DNA of 64,000 bases from Streptomyces nymphaeiformis (lineage in GTDB: Bacteria > Actinomycetota > Actinomycetes > Streptomycetales > Streptomycetaceae): NCBI RefSeq assembly GCF_014203895.1, contig NZ_JACHJY010000002.1, positions 682,001 to 746,000 of the forward strand, read 5' to 3'. Below the pieces are notes generated by a model. It was not told where the DNA came from, searched no databases, and saw nothing but the letters and a program-made list of their open reading frames with translations. Positions 35,408 to 45,900 of this stretch are shown here, one piece after another. Every line of letters starts with the position of its first letter. Position 1 is the stretch's first letter. A program made the position numbers and the translations under genes.

Positions 35408-36313
35408 TCAGCGGAACAATTGCCCCCGGACGGCTCCGTCCGGGAACTCCCGGGTGGTCAGGCTGACGTAGAAGCCGGTCGGATCCTCCTTGAGACGGGT
35501 GATCATCGGGGCGTCCGGGGTGCTGACAGCGCCGGAGATCGCGAAGACGTTCTTCGGCACGGGAGAGAGGAACAGAGGCAGCCGAACGTCCCCGTTCTCG
35601 CCCAGGCCTCCTTCGTGGATCCGCCCGGACAGCGGCGGTCCGGTGTTCACCCAGGCCAGGGAGTAGTCGACGCGGTCCGTCCGCGGGTGCAGAAACGTGG
35701 TGCTGTGCCCGTCGGGGTCGCCGGCCTTCTTCGGGTCACCGGCCGGGATCTCCTGTCCGCCGTCCGCGAGGGCGCGCATCCTGCCGCCGTGAATGATGCC
35801 GAGCGGGTTCACCGGCTTAGCGAACGGCCGGAGCTGGCCGCGTACGGCTCCGCCGGGGAAGGCGTCGGTGTGCAGGTCGACGTAGAAGCCGTCAGGGTCG
35901 CGGCGGAGGCGTTCGGCGAGTGCCGCGGAGGACAGCGAGGTCTGTCCGGCGGCGGAATACACCGAAGTCGGCATCGGTGTGGCGAACAGGTCGGCCACGA
36001 CGGCGCCGTCCGACCCGACGGCGCCCTGGTGGAGGTGAGCCCGGGCCGGCCTGTCGACGCCGTTCCAGGAGAGGGCGAAGGTGACACGGTCGCCCTTGAC
36101 CTTGACGAGCGCGATGGCCTTGCCGTCCCGGTCGCCCGCGGCCCTCCCGTCCTTCCCCGGCACCTGCTGGTCGCCGGTGAGACGGGCCACCAGCGACACG
36201 GCCGTCCCGCCGCCCGGGGAGCCCCCAGGACCGTCGTCGGCCGTCGCCGGGGTCGTACCGGCGAGGCCGGCGCATACGATCACGGCCACGACCACCGCGG
36301 TGAGCCTGCGCAT
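35408..36313 (-). CDS. secreted protein with two CHRD domains
   Basis: A 301-residue protein with a cleavable-type signal peptide (VVVAVIVCAGLAGTTPATA). Two CHRD domains follow: residues about 38-165 (ARLTGDQQVPG, ALSWNGVDRPARAHLHQG, FPGGAVRGQL) and about 175-301 (YSLAWVNTGPPLSGRIHEGG, FPDGAVRGQL). CHRD was named for the chordin repeats and occurs in bacterial secreted proteins of unknown role. It is same-strand with the DUF1996 and sigma genes and divergent from the lipoprotein at 36508, forming a secreted-protein set next to the ECF system. Confidence 0.88.
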   Translation of the reverse strand: MRRLTAVVVAVIVCAGLAGTTPATADDGPGGSPGGGTAVSLVARLTGDQQVPGKDGRAAGDRDGKAIALVKVKGDRVTFALSWNGVDRPARAHLHQGAVGSDGAVVADLFATPMPTSVYSAAGQTSLSSAALAERLRRDPDGFYVDLHTDAFPGGAVRGQLRPFAKPVNPLGIIHGGRMRALADGGQEIPAGDPKKAGDPDGHSTTFLHPRTDRVDYSLAWVNTGPPLSGRIHEGGLGENGDVRLPLFLSPVPKNVFAISGAVSTPDAPMITRLKEDPTGFYVSLTTREFPDGAVRGQLFR

Positions 36314-36507
36314 GTCTGTCGTCCTTCCAGAAGTGGGATCCCTTCGCGTCGAGCACGCACGCGCCGCCCCGCGGGTTCAATCCCGTCCCCCCTCCGCCCG
36401 GCACGGGCACGGCTCGCGAGCGCACTGAACCCCGACGGCTCCCGGGACGTGTGGGCCGTGGGGAACACCACTCCTCGCTTTCCGCACGTACGAGAGAGGA
36501 CATCACC

Positions 36508-36987
36508 ATGCGCGCATCCAAGGCCCTGCTCGCCGTACCGCTGGCGCTGGCGCTCGCCGCCTGCGGCGGCGGGAGCGATGGCGGCCCGAACGGCGACGGG
36601 GGGCGGAAGGCAGCGGGGAAGCCCGTCCGCGGGGCGACCGTCACGGTGGCGGACTCCGGCCTCGGCTCCATCCTGGTCGACGGGCAGGGGCGCACCCTGT
36701 ATGCCTTCACCAAGGACAAGGACACCTCCGGCAGCTGCGGCACGGAGTGCATCGCCGTATGGCCCGCGCTGACCGGCTCCTCCCCCGCCACCGCGGGCCG
36801 GGGCGTCGAGGCGGGCCTGCTGCGCGATGAGAGGCGGCCGGGCGGCGCCGTGCACGTCGCGTACGGGGACTGGCCGCTGTACTACTACGTCGGCGACGAC
36901 GCCGCCGGGGACGTCAACGGCCAGGGGCTGGACGGCGAGTGGTTCGCCGTCTCGCCCGACGGCAAGCTCGTCCGCACCGCCCCGTGA
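36508..36987 (+). CDS. lipoprotein with one 'secreted repeat' (lipoprotein_15) unit
   Basis: A 159-residue lipoprotein. The lipobox ends LALAACG with Cys19. The single repeat contains LGSILVDGQGRTLYAFTKDK, a CGTEC pair, WPALTG and YGDWPLYYYVGDDAAG, ending in GEWFAVSPDGKLV. The WPLYxY and two-cysteine pattern marks the family, which is found near ECF systems and sometimes linked to haem or redox proteins. ATG 36508 has agagagga upstream. A second protein of this family with two units is at 51057, so the two bracket the secretion locus. Confidence 0.88.
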   Translation: MRASKALLAVPLALALAACGGGSDGGPNGDGGRKAAGKPVRGATVTVADSGLGSILVDGQGRTLYAFTKDKDTSGSCGTECIAVWPALTGSSPATAGRGVEAGLLRDERRPGGAVHVAYGDWPLYYYVGDDAAGDVNGQGLDGEWFAVSPDGKLVRTAP

Positions 36988-37063
36988 GCGGCCACCGGCC
37001 CGCGCCGGCCCCGGGGCCTTCGTCCCGGACGACACCCACCACGAAACACCCCCAGGGGGAGCC

Positions 37064-37363
37064 TTGGCCGAGATCGACATGCCGGGAGACGAGGTCGAAC
37101 GCCTCGGCGGACTTCTGCGGCGGGTGGTGGAACTCATCGACACCAAGCCGTCCGGGTTCACCGCCGAGGACGTCGGACCGCCGCTGGCGCGCTCCGGCGG
37201 CTACTTCGACGACGAGTGGAACGACGGGCGCGTGCAGGTCAAGCGGAACACCAAGGACCTGACGAACGCCTGCGAGGCCATCGTGAAGGCCTTCGACGAC
37301 TTCGACCGCCAGATGGGCGACTCCCTGAAGGGCGACGGCGACGGCGGCCGTCCCCGCCGGTGA
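37064..37363 (+). CDS. small helical protein, possibly WXG100-like
   Basis: TTG 37064 is used because agggggag lies just upstream; the ATG at 37079 is too far from it. The 99-residue product is helical and acidic with DEVERLGGLLRRVVELID and TNACEAIVKAFDDFDRQMGD, about the size of secreted ESX-type partners. A central GGYFDDEWNDG loop could be the turn between two helices, although no WXG is present. It immediately precedes 37409 and probably belongs to the type VII locus. Confidence 0.6.
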   Translation: MAEIDMPGDEVERLGGLLRRVVELIDTKPSGFTAEDVGPPLARSGGYFDDEWNDGRVQVKRNTKDLTNACEAIVKAFDDFDRQMGDSLKGDGDGGRPRR

Positions 37364-37408
37364 CCCGCCGGCGGAACCAGACACGACGAGCTTGAGGAGC
37401 ACGGTCCC

Positions 37409-38032
37409 ATGACCACTGGTTCGCACAGCTTCGGGATCGGCATCCCGGAGAACTGGACGGAATACGACCTCCACGGCGACACGCTCGCCGAGCGCCGCGC
37501 CGAAATGCTGCGGCACGCCCCGCAGAAGGAGACCCGGGACGCCATCAACGGGGCGTTCCGGAGCGCGCGGCGGATCATGGACGGCGCCCGCAGGCGCGGG
37601 GCCGTCTACGCGGCGGGCACCACGACCATGTACGAGGACGGCCTGCTGATGGCCGGGCTGATGGTCTTCAGCCTGACCCCGCCGACCGGCGCGGACTTCT
37701 CCGCGAAGGGCCTCGCCAGGGAGTTCTCGGCCGCCGGAGGCCGCCACCGCGAGGGCACCTCACGGACCCTCACGACACATGCGCTTCCCTGGGTCGGGCC
37801 GGTCGGCCGGATGAGCGGCATCGAGGAGACCGAGATCGCCGATGGCGTCTCGTCCAAGCTGGTGGTGACGCACACCTTCGTGCCGGTTCCCGGGGGAGGA
37901 CGCGTGCTGGTCATCACCTGCTTCAGTCCGAACATCCCGCTCGCCGAGCCGCTGTACGACCTCTTCGACGCCATCACGTCGACGTTCTGCTTCGGCGACG
38001 GGGAGCCGGAGACCGTGGGCACGGCGACCTGA
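37409..38032 (+). CDS. hypothetical protein of the type VII secretion locus
   Basis: A 207-residue soluble protein beginning FGIGIPENWTEYDLHGD. Helices with RRAEMLRHAPQKETRDAI and FRSARRIMDGARRRG precede a beta-rich half (VYAAGTTTMYEDGLLMAGLM, SSKLVVTHTFVPV, RVLVITCFSPN). This alpha-then-beta layout is shared by proteins encoded beside actinobacterial WXG100 genes and may be an EspG-like or accessory factor (inference). ATG 37409 has gcttgagg upstream. It converges on the EccC gene through a shared terminator. Confidence 0.6.
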   Translation: MTTGSHSFGIGIPENWTEYDLHGDTLAERRAEMLRHAPQKETRDAINGAFRSARRIMDGARRRGAVYAAGTTTMYEDGLLMAGLMVFSLTPPTGADFSAKGLAREFSAAGGRHREGTSRTLTTHALPWVGPVGRMSGIEETEIADGVSSKLVVTHTFVPVPGGGRVLVITCFSPNIPLAEPLYDLFDAITSTFCFGDGEPETVGTAT

Positions 38033-38039
38033 CCGACGC

Positions 38040-38100
38040 CGCCGCACACCGAAGGCCCGGCCGTTCCGATCAGGAACGGCCGGGCCTTCGGTGTGCGGCG
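38040..38100. terminator. perfect 28-bp bidirectional terminator
   Basis: Arms 38040-38067 and 38073-38100 are perfectly complementary around a 5-nt loop (gatca). The element lies between the convergent genes 37409-38032 and eccC, ending 5 bp from the eccC stop. There is no U-tract, which is normal in Streptomyces. Confidence 0.9.
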
Positions 38101-38104
38101 TCAG

Positions 38105-41100
38105 TCAGTCGACCGTCGTCGCGGGCACGCGGACGGTGGTGAACCGGCCGTCGCCGAGCTGGAGATGGGCCCGCCCGGGCTCGCTGTCCTGGCCGAGCAG
38201 ACCGCGCGGCAGACGGGCGCCCACCAGCTCGCCGTCGCCGATCGCGCGAGGCGCGAGGAGGGCGCCACACCGGTTGCGGCGCACGACGGCCTGCCAGCCG
38301 CCGATGCCGCCGAGCAGCGCCTCGTTGTTGCCGGCCACGATCAGGCCCCAGCCGTCCCCCGCGCTGCCGCGGGCGAGCGCGACGAAGTCGTGGTCCAGCT
38401 CGGAGTTGATCATCATCTCGGCGTCGTCGACGAGGATGGCCCCCGCGGGGGTGTCCACCTCGCCGAGCGCGGTGCGGAAGTCGGCGACCGCGAGGTCCAC
38501 GTCCGTGAAGACCTCGACGACACCGGGGCGTCCGGCGAGCCTACGCAGCGGGGAGGTGCGCGGAGCGATCACCACGATCTTCGTACCGAGCGAGGTCAGC
38601 GACTTCGCCATGGTGAGCAGGAGCGTGCTCCGTCCCGACCGGGGCGGACCGGCGACGACGAAGGAAGGCACCTGGGACAGGTCCGTGCCGAGCGCGCTCA
38701 GTTCGTCGCCGCCGACTCCGACCATCGCCCACAGCGGGGAGACGTCCCGCGGCCTGCGCGCGAGGGCTCCCTCGAAGTCCAGCTCGTCGGGGAGCACGTC
38801 CACGCGGAACGGCCCACGCGCCGCGGCCACGTCGGCCTCCCGCTCCCGGAGCCGGTCCGCGAGCGTGCCGAGCGCCCGGGCCTGTCCCGCGCCGCCGGTG
38901 TCGGTGCCGGGGATCAGCGCGGTCTGGACGCTGTTGCCGTCCTTGGCCAGGACGCCGCGTCCTGCGGGCAGGTCCTCGGGCACGCTGCGGGAGTTGAGGC
39001 CGACCATGGAGTAGTCGGAGCGCTCGTTCAGCCGCAGGACGAGCTTGTCCTCGGTATGGGAGGAGAAGCGGTTCTGGCCGAGGATCCGGTCTCCGGTCGC
39101 CACCACGTGGATGCCCGCGCCGGCTCCCTCGCGCAGCAGGAGCGTCATCGTGTCCATCACGGAGCCCTGGTCGTAGCCGGAGAAGTCGCGCTCGAACGCC
39201 TCGAAGCGGTCCACGAACAGCACGATGTGCGGGGGCCGTTCCTCCTCGGGCAGGATGCGGCGCAGTTCGGTGAGGTCGGCGACGCCCTGCCGGCCGAGGA
39301 GGTCGCGGCGCCGGCCGATCTCCGCGCCCAGGCGGTTCAGGAGGCGCACCACCCGCTCGACCTGGGTGCGGTCCACCACGGCGCCGCAGTGCGGCAGCGG
39401 GGTGAGGGCCTGGAGGGCGCCGTTGCCGCAGTCGAGGCCGTACAGGTGGACGTCGGCGCTGCGGTGCGTGTCGGCGAGGGCGGCGGCCAGGGTGCGCAGG
39501 GTCTGGGAGCGGCCGCTGCGGGGGGAGCCGATGACGTACAGGTGTCCCGCCCGGTCGAGGTCGAGGGTGAGGGGGCGGCGCGCCTGCTCGGTGGGCACGT
39601 CCACGATCCCGTACGCCACGGGGGCGAGCCGCCCGTGCTCCGCCTGGGGAAGCGGGGGCAGGTCGGCGAGGGTGAGAGCGGCGGGGAGCGGGGGGAGCCA
39701 GGGGCGGCGGGCGGGCGGGACGGCGAGCTGCTCGGCCGCCCCCCGTACCGCCTCGACGAGGACCGAGAGGTCGGTGACCGGCTGGAAGGCGTCTTCCCGG
39801 GCCGGCGGGCGGGGCATCGGGTCGCCGAGGCCCTCCCAGTGGAGTTCGGTGAGCACCGGGGCGGGGCGGTCCTCGCCCGTCGTCGCCTCGTCGAGGCGGC
39901 GGCCGCCGATCCTGCCGGTCTGGAAGGGCAGCAGCGCCGCGTGGCCGAGCCGGGCGTGGGCGCGGCCCGGGGTGCGGGGCGAGAGCTGTCCGGAGTCGGG
40001 GGCGTCGATGATGTCGCGGCTCTCGCTGGTGTCGGTGGTGCGCAGCGCGATCCGCAGGTTGGTGTTGGCGCGGATGTCGGCGGTGACCGCCCCGGACGGG
40101 CGCTGGGTGGCGAGGACCAGGTGGATGCCGAGCGAGCGGCCCCGCTGGGCGATGTTGACGAGGCCGGAGACGAAGTCCGGAAGCTCCCGGACCATCGACG
40201 CGAATTCGTCGATGACCAGGACGAGCCGGGCCATGGGGGCGAGTTCGGGGCGGCGGGTGCGCTTGTCGGTGTAGTCGTCGATGTCCTTGGCGCCGGCCTC
40301 GGCGAGGATGTGCTCGCGTCGCTTCAGTTCGGCGCCGAGCGAGACGAGGGCGCGCTCGACGAGGTGGGTGTCGAGGTCGGTGACCATGCCGACGGTGTGC
40401 GGCAGGTCCTCGCATTCGGCGAAGGCGCTGCCGCCCTTGTAGTCGATGAGGACGAAGTTCAGTTCGTCCGGCCGGTTGGCGACGGCGAGGCTCGCCACGA
40501 GGGACTGGAGCAGTTCGGACTTGCCCGAACCGGTGGTGCCCGCGATGAGCGCGTGCGGGCCGTCGGCGGACAGGTCGACGGCGAACGGGCCGTCGACGCC
40601 CTCGCCGAGGACGGCGCGCGTGCCCCGTCCCGAGATCACCCAGCGTGCGGCGACGGCGTCGGGGGTGGGCGGCTCCAGGCCGAGTACGTCGAGGAGGCGG
40701 GCGGAGGCGGGCAGCAGGTTCTCCTGGGTCTCGTCGCCGACGTCCCGGATCGGCGCGAGCGCCCGGGCCACGCCCACGCACCAGGCACGGCTCGGCGCGT
40801 CCATGCGGACCTCGTCGACGGGGTCGGCGGTGTCCTGCTCGACCCGCAGCCACTCGGGTCCGGCCACGGCCACGGCGCGGCACTCCTCGGGCAGCAGCCG
40901 GGCCTCGTCGTCGACGCAGAGCGCGTACACGCCGACGGCCGGTCCTTCGCGCAGGAGCTGGACGACGCCGGGCAGGGAGCGCAGTCTGCGGGCGCCGTCG
41001 AGGACGACAAGGATGTCGGGTTCGCCCGCGGCGCCTCCGCGGGGTGCCCGTTCCCCGGCCTGCCGGCGGGCGGCGACCACGGCGGTGAGTTCGGCGATGC

Positions 41101-42481
41101 GCCGGCCCACGGACTCGGCGTTCGCCCCGACGAGGGCGACGGTGTCCTCGCCGAGGGGCGCGCAGTGCGGCAGCCAGTGCACCCAGGACCAGCGGTCGGC
41201 GCCCGTGCTGCCGGACAGTACGCAGATCCGCAGGTCGGAGGGGCTGTGCAGGACGGCGACCTGGGCGATCAGCCAGCGTGCGAGCGGCTCGGCGGCGGTG
41301 CCGCCGGCGATGCCCAGGACGCCGTACTCGCGCAGCGGGACGGGGACGGGCACGGCGTAGGTGGTGCGGTCGATCCTGCGGCGGTGTTCCGGCTCGGAGG
41401 GATCCTGGAGCTCCACGAGGGCGGGCCGGTCCGCGGCGCCCAGGCGCATCAGCAGGAAGTCGTCGTCGCGCCAGCGGCGCTCCCACAGGCGCTGGCGCGG
41501 TCCGGTGGCGATCAGCAGGGCGGCGGCCGGGTCGGGGGCGGCGAGTCGGCGGGCCCGCTGTTCGGCGAGGACCGCCTCGGTGACGTCGTCCTCCAGGGCG
41601 GCCTTCCGCTCCTCGTACTCCTTGAGCTGTTCCTCGTGGCTCTCCTTGCCGCGGCGCTTGTTGGAGAGCTGGGAGATGACGGCGATCACCGGGGAGAGCA
41701 GTCCGAAGACCAGGAACCTGGGGTTGTTGAAGATGGCGACCGAGACGGCGGCCATCAGCAGGGGGGCGAAGATCAGGGTGAGTTGGAGCTTGTTGCGGGC
41801 GGGCTTCCCGGGTGGGACGGGGAGCTGGAAGCGGTTGGCGACCGGCGGGGGAAGGAGCCGGGGCGGCCGGTTGTAGTCGAGGCCGACGCCGTCGTCGGAG
41901 GGCTGGAGCGCGGCGTCGGGACGGGAGGGCTCGGTGAGTTCGAGCAGGACGGGGCCGACGGTGAGGACGTCTCCGAGGGGCCACGCGGTCCAGTCGCGCA
42001 CGTCGGTCCCGTCGCGGGTGACGCGGTCCTGTTCCGCGGCCCGCACGGTCGCGGTGCCGTCGGCGAGGACCTTCAGGCGGGCCGCGGTCCCGGCGAGCCC
42101 TTCGGCCCTCAGCCGGATGCGGCAGGTCGTGGCCGAGCCGATCTCGTAGTCGCCGGGCGGGAGCCGGAACACCGTTCCCGCGTCGGCCCCTCCGACGCCC
42201 CGCAGTTCCACCACGCCGTCGGGTTCGGGGCCCGGCTCGGGTGCGGGTGCTCCGAGGGACAGCAGGGTGCCGGCGCGCAGGTCGCTCGCGGCCATGGGCT
42301 GGTCGGCGGGGAGCCGGGTGGCTCCCCGGTAGAGGACGGGCCGTTCCCCCGAGGTGCCACCTCGCAGTCGCCGGTGGAGGTGTTCGGCGAGTTCGCCCGC
42401 CGGGGACTCGGGGTCGGCCTCGATCATGATGTCCGCGGTCTGGCCCTGTTCCGGGTCGACGGCGGTGACGGTCAGGCGCAT
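38105..42481 (-). CDS. eccC: type VII secretion ATPase EccC
   Basis: A 1458-residue FtsK/SpoIIIE-family motor of an ESX secretion system. The N-terminus holds a ubiquitin-like/FHA-like region (about 1-190, RLTVTAVDPEQGQTADIMIE). Two membrane segments follow (LTLIFAPLLMAAVSVAIF, FLVFGLLSPVIAVISQL, about 225-265), then a DUF region and three ATPase modules. The first Walker A is canonical (GTTGSGKS, K654); the second (PRSGRS, about 991) and third (PPRSGRS, about 1280) have Arg in place of Lys. The first module should power export, and the others bind substrate tails. No EccB, EccD, EccE or mycosin gene is visible in the window. Confidence 0.92.
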   Translation of the reverse strand: MRLTVTAVDPEQGQTADIMIEADPESPAGELAEHLHRRLRGGTSGERPVLYRGATRLPADQPMAASDLRAGTLLSLGAPAPEPGPEPDGVVELRGVGGADAGTVFRLPPGDYEIGSATTCRIRLRAEGLAGTAARLKVLADGTATVRAAEQDRVTRDGTDVRDWTAWPLGDVLTVGPVLLELTEPSRPDAALQPSDDGVGLDYNRPPRLLPPPVANRFQLPVPPGKPARNKLQLTLIFAPLLMAAVSVAIFNNPRFLVFGLLSPVIAVISQLSNKRRGKESHEEQLKEYEERKAALEDDVTEAVLAEQRARRLAAPDPAAALLIATGPRQRLWERRWRDDDFLLMRLGAADRPALVELQDPSEPEHRRRIDRTTYAVPVPVPLREYGVLGIAGGTAAEPLARWLIAQVAVLHSPSDLRICVLSGSTGADRWSWVHWLPHCAPLGEDTVALVGANAESVGRRIAELTAVVAARRQAGERAPRGGAAGEPDILVVLDGARRLRSLPGVVQLLREGPAVGVYALCVDDEARLLPEECRAVAVAGPEWLRVEQDTADPVDEVRMDAPSRAWCVGVARALAPIRDVGDETQENLLPASARLLDVLGLEPPTPDAVAARWVISGRGTRAVLGEGVDGPFAVDLSADGPHALIAGTTGSGKSELLQSLVASLAVANRPDELNFVLIDYKGGSAFAECEDLPHTVGMVTDLDTHLVERALVSLGAELKRREHILAEAGAKDIDDYTDKRTRRPELAPMARLVLVIDEFASMVRELPDFVSGLVNIAQRGRSLGIHLVLATQRPSGAVTADIRANTNLRIALRTTDTSESRDIIDAPDSGQLSPRTPGRAHARLGHAALLPFQTGRIGGRRLDEATTGEDRPAPVLTELHWEGLGDPMPRPPAREDAFQPVTDLSVLVEAVRGAAEQLAVPPARRPWLPPLPAALTLADLPPLPQAEHGRLAPVAYGIVDVPTEQARRPLTLDLDRAGHLYVIGSPRSGRSQTLRTLAAALADTHRSADVHLYGLDCGNGALQALTPLPHCGAVVDRTQVERVVRLLNRLGAEIGRRRDLLGRQGVADLTELRRILPEEERPPHIVLFVDRFEAFERDFSGYDQGSVMDTMTLLLREGAGAGIHVVATGDRILGQNRFSSHTEDKLVLRLNERSDYSMVGLNSRSVPEDLPAGRGVLAKDGNSVQTALIPGTDTGGAGQARALGTLADRLREREADVAAARGPFRVDVLPDELDFEGALARRPRDVSPLWAMVGVGGDELSALGTDLSQVPSFVVAGPPRSGRSTLLLTMAKSLTSLGTKIVVIAPRTSPLRRLAGRPGVVEVFTDVDLAVADFRTALGEVDTPAGAILVDDAEMMINSELDHDFVALARGSAGDGWGLIVAGNNEALLGGIGGWQAVVRRNRCGALLAPRAIGDGELVGARLPRGLLGQDSEPGRAHLQLGDGRFTTVRVPATTVD

Positions 42482-42588
42482 CGTCGGTGCTCCTTGGGCA
42501 CGGTGGTCACCAGGGGTGGGGGTGGGGCGGGCCGGCCGGGCCGGTCCGGGAGGGGGCCCGGTCCGGCCCGGCCGGTGCCGGTGCGGGG

Positions 42589-42885
42589 TCAGCCCCGGAG
42601 GCTGGCACCCATGTCGGTGTCGAACTGGGTCATGCCCTCGCCGTACTTCTTGATGTACTCCGAGATGCCCGTGAGGCCCTCGGTGACCTTGCCGTAGTTG
42701 CCCATGTACTCCTCGACGAACGGCCTGAAGTCGCGCTGGGCGGAGGGCGTGTTGTAGCCGTCGGCCGTGAGGGCGTCCAGGTCCGTCTTGATCTTGTTGA
42801 GCTGGGCGACCGCGATGTCGTACTCGTTCATGGTCTGCTGTGCGGCGGACGCGGTCTTCTCGTCGTTGACGATGTAGTCGGCCAT
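42589..42885 (-). CDS. WXG100-type (ESAT-6-like) protein
   Basis: A 98-residue two-helix protein: helix one QQTMNEYDIAVAQLNKIKTD, a turn with TADGYNTPSAQ in place of the classic WXG, and helix two FRPFVEEYMGNYGKVTEGL, ending in YIKKYGEGMTQFDTDM. The YxxxD/E-like export signal region (KYGEGMTQFD) follows helix two. It lies 107 bp upstream of eccC on the same strand and would be an exported partner protein. Confidence 0.85.
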   Translation of the reverse strand: MADYIVNDEKTASAAQQTMNEYDIAVAQLNKIKTDLDALTADGYNTPSAQRDFRPFVEEYMGNYGKVTEGLTGISEYIKKYGEGMTQFDTDMGASLRG

Positions 42886-42970
42886 GAGTGTTCTCCCGTT
42901 TCCCGTCGGATGGTGTGGAGCTGGGTCGTGTGGTCCCGCGCCCTCTAAACGGAGGGTTCGGGAATTCGGT

Positions 42971-45900
42971 TCAGACCTTGATGGGGGCTTCTTCGGGCGG
43001 ATTGGCCAGCTCGGTGTCCTGTGCGGCGTTGAGACCTCCCAGGGTTTTCTGGGGAAGGGAGGCGAGGGGTACCTCGGGGCCCTTGGTCTTGAATCCGTAG
43101 TCGTTCTCGATCTTCTTTCCGGCCAGGGAATTGCCGACGCCGTAACCGAGTTTGATGCCCGCGTTCTCCAGCGCGGTCTGGGGGTCGGCGCCCTTGGCGC
43201 CGACCTCGTACCCGACGCTCACGGCCTGGCCCACGGCGCCCTTGATGATGCTGGTGAGGGCCTCGTAGCCGTACTCGTGGAGGCTGGTGACCGAGGTGGG
43301 GCCACCGGTGTTGGCGTGGTAGTCGTGGATCGGTGTGTGCTGTTCGTTGAACGAGCCCGCCGCGTCGAGCTTGGTGAGGGTCGCGCCGTTGACGTCGGTG
43401 ACCTCGACGGCGCCGTTGTTCTTGAGGTCGACGTGGAACGTGGCCGGCTGGCCGTTCTGGCCGGTGGTGGTGACGGTGCCCGTCACGCCGTCCGGGGTGA
43501 CGGTGAACGTGGTGGTCTCGCCCGCGGCGGTGCCGGTGAAGGTCGCGGTTCCGTCGGGGTTCTGGGTGATGGTCGCTCCCCCGGCCGGGTCGGTCGTGGT
43601 GGCGGTGCCGTTGTTGACGGTGGTGGTCGGGCCGCCGCCGCCGGGCGGGGTGACGACGGGCTGGGTTCCCGGCCCGCCGGTGACGGTGGTGCCGTCGCTG
43701 AGGGTGACCTGCTGGGGTCCGCCGGGCTGGGCCGGTGCGGCCACGCCCGGTCCTGCGAGGGTGCCGTCCGGGCCGATGGCGACCTTGTCGTTCGGGCCGT
43801 TGCCGCCGCCGGCGACGGAGACCTCGAAGGCGCCGCCGCCGGTGGCCTTCACGTCGAAGGGGCCGCCGTGGACGGTGCTGCCGTCGGTGCCGCCGACGGG
43901 GACGTCCAGGCTCGGGCCGCCGTTTCCGTTGCCTGCGACCGTGAAGGTCTCGGGGCCTGGTGCGGGGGCCGGGTCGAGCGGGTTGTGGGGGCCGTCGATG
44001 ACGCCCGCCTTCTGGCCCGCGGTGCCGGCGTTCTCCACGTCTCCCGGGCTCTTGGAGACGGTGGTGGTGCCGGTGCCGACGGTGGTGCCGCCGCCGTAGA
44101 AGCCGTCGTGGTGCAGGGTGGGTCCGCCGCCCGGTGTGGGCACGGTGATGCCGCTGTTGCCGTCGCCGCCCACGGTACTGATGGAGGTCTGCCCGGGGCC
44201 GTTGCCGAGGGGGTTGCCCGCGGTGTCGATCGGCGTGTGGGTGGTGGGGTCGAGGTGGGTGCCGGAGGGGCCGAGGCCGGTGACGCCGCCGGGGGCGAAG
44301 GTGCCGGAGGCGGGTCCGTACGTGACGGAGAACTCGCCCTCGGGGCCGCCCTGGTTCGGTCCGTGGACGACCGTGCTGCCGGGCTCGGACACCGGATCGG
44401 CTCCATGCGTGGTGATGGTGGGACCGTTCGGGCCGTTGGACAGGGTGTTCTGGCCGCCCGTCATCTCCGGGGAGCCGAACAGGCCCCAGCCTTCCTGCTG
44501 CGGGGTGTTCACCGTCACGTGGGTGTGGGTCGCGGTGATGGCGGCGTCGCTCGGCGAGTTGTGGACGGTCAACTGCCCGGTGCCGTCGATGGTGTGGCCG
44601 ACGCCGGACTCGTGGTGGATCGTGGTGGTGGTCGGGCCGTTCCCGTCGTTGCCGAGGGTGGTCGTGACGCCGTTCGCGTCGTACGTGACGGTCTGGCCGT
44701 CCGTACTCAGCGTGGCGCCGTTGCCGTTGGTGACCGTGGTGGGTGCCGGTGCCGCCACCGGGCCGACGCCGCCGGGCGCGGGGGCGGTGCGCGGCGGGAC
44801 CTGGACGCTGGAACCGTCGGGGTTCTGTGTGGTGATCGTCCCGTCGGGGCCGGAGGAGACGGTGGTGATGCCGCCGCCCGCCGGCTGGTGGGTGAAGGTG
44901 GCCTCACCGTTCGGGCCCGTGGTAGTGGTGACGCCCTGGCTGTCGATGCCGTTCGCCCCGACGTCGGCCTGGGCCCCGCCCGCGGTGGTGTCGGTGAGCG
45001 TGGCCACGGGGGTGTTGCCCGCTCCGGTGCCGGCGGTGACGGTGACGGGGCCGCTGGTGGCGGTGCCGGTGTGGTCCACTCCGAACGCGCCGCCGTTGTC
45101 GGTCGCGGTGGTGCCGTTCGGGCCGTGGGTGACGGTGGTGTGGGGGCCCGCCGGAGCCTGGGTGGTGACGCTGCCGTCCTGGTGGACGGTGGCGCCCGCG
45201 GTGCCGGTGCCGCCGACGGACGTCTGGGCGCCGTCGCCGGTGAGGGTGGAGGTGCTGCCGCCGGAGGTGGTGACCTGGGTCGGACCGTTCGCGGTGGCGG
45301 GGGCGACGGTGACGGACGGGGGCTGTCCCTGCTGCCCGACCGTGGTGGGCCCGTCGGCGCTCGTGGTGACGGAGGTGCCGCCCTGGCTGATCGTGGTGGC
45401 GCCGCCCGGAGTCTGGTCGACGTGGACGGGGTTGAGGGTGCCCACGGATCCGGTGGTGCCGTTCGGGCCGTGTCCCGCCTGGAGGGGACCTGAGGAGACG
45501 GCCGTGCCGTCGGTGCCGACCGTCACCGTGGTGCCGCTGCCCGCGCCGCCGACCGTGACGGTCTGGCTGCCGGGCCCGGCGGGCGCCGACTTGGTGACGG
45601 TGCCGTCGGCGTGGACGCTGGTGGTGCTGCCGTCGGCGGTGGTGACCTGCGCGGGGGTGGTGCCGGTGGGTCCGTCGACGGTGACCGCCGCGGGCTGTCC
45701 CTGGGGGCCTGCCGTGGTGGGTCCGCCGGCGCTCGTGGTGACGGTGGTGCCGCCCTGGCTGACGGTCGTGACGCCGCCCGGGCCCTGGTGCAGCTGCACC
45801 GGGTTCGGACCGCCGCCGATCGTGCCGGTGACGCCGGCCGGGCCGTGACTGGCCTGGACGGGGCCGGAGCTGACGGTCGTGGTGCCGTTGGCGATGGTGA

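Noticed and set aside
38093..42697. 1534-codon plus-strand open frame opposite eccC
   Set aside because: Antisense artefact of high GC; composition is Gly, Asp, Gln and Arg rich and lacks any domain, whereas the minus strand encodes clear FtsK-type ATPases.
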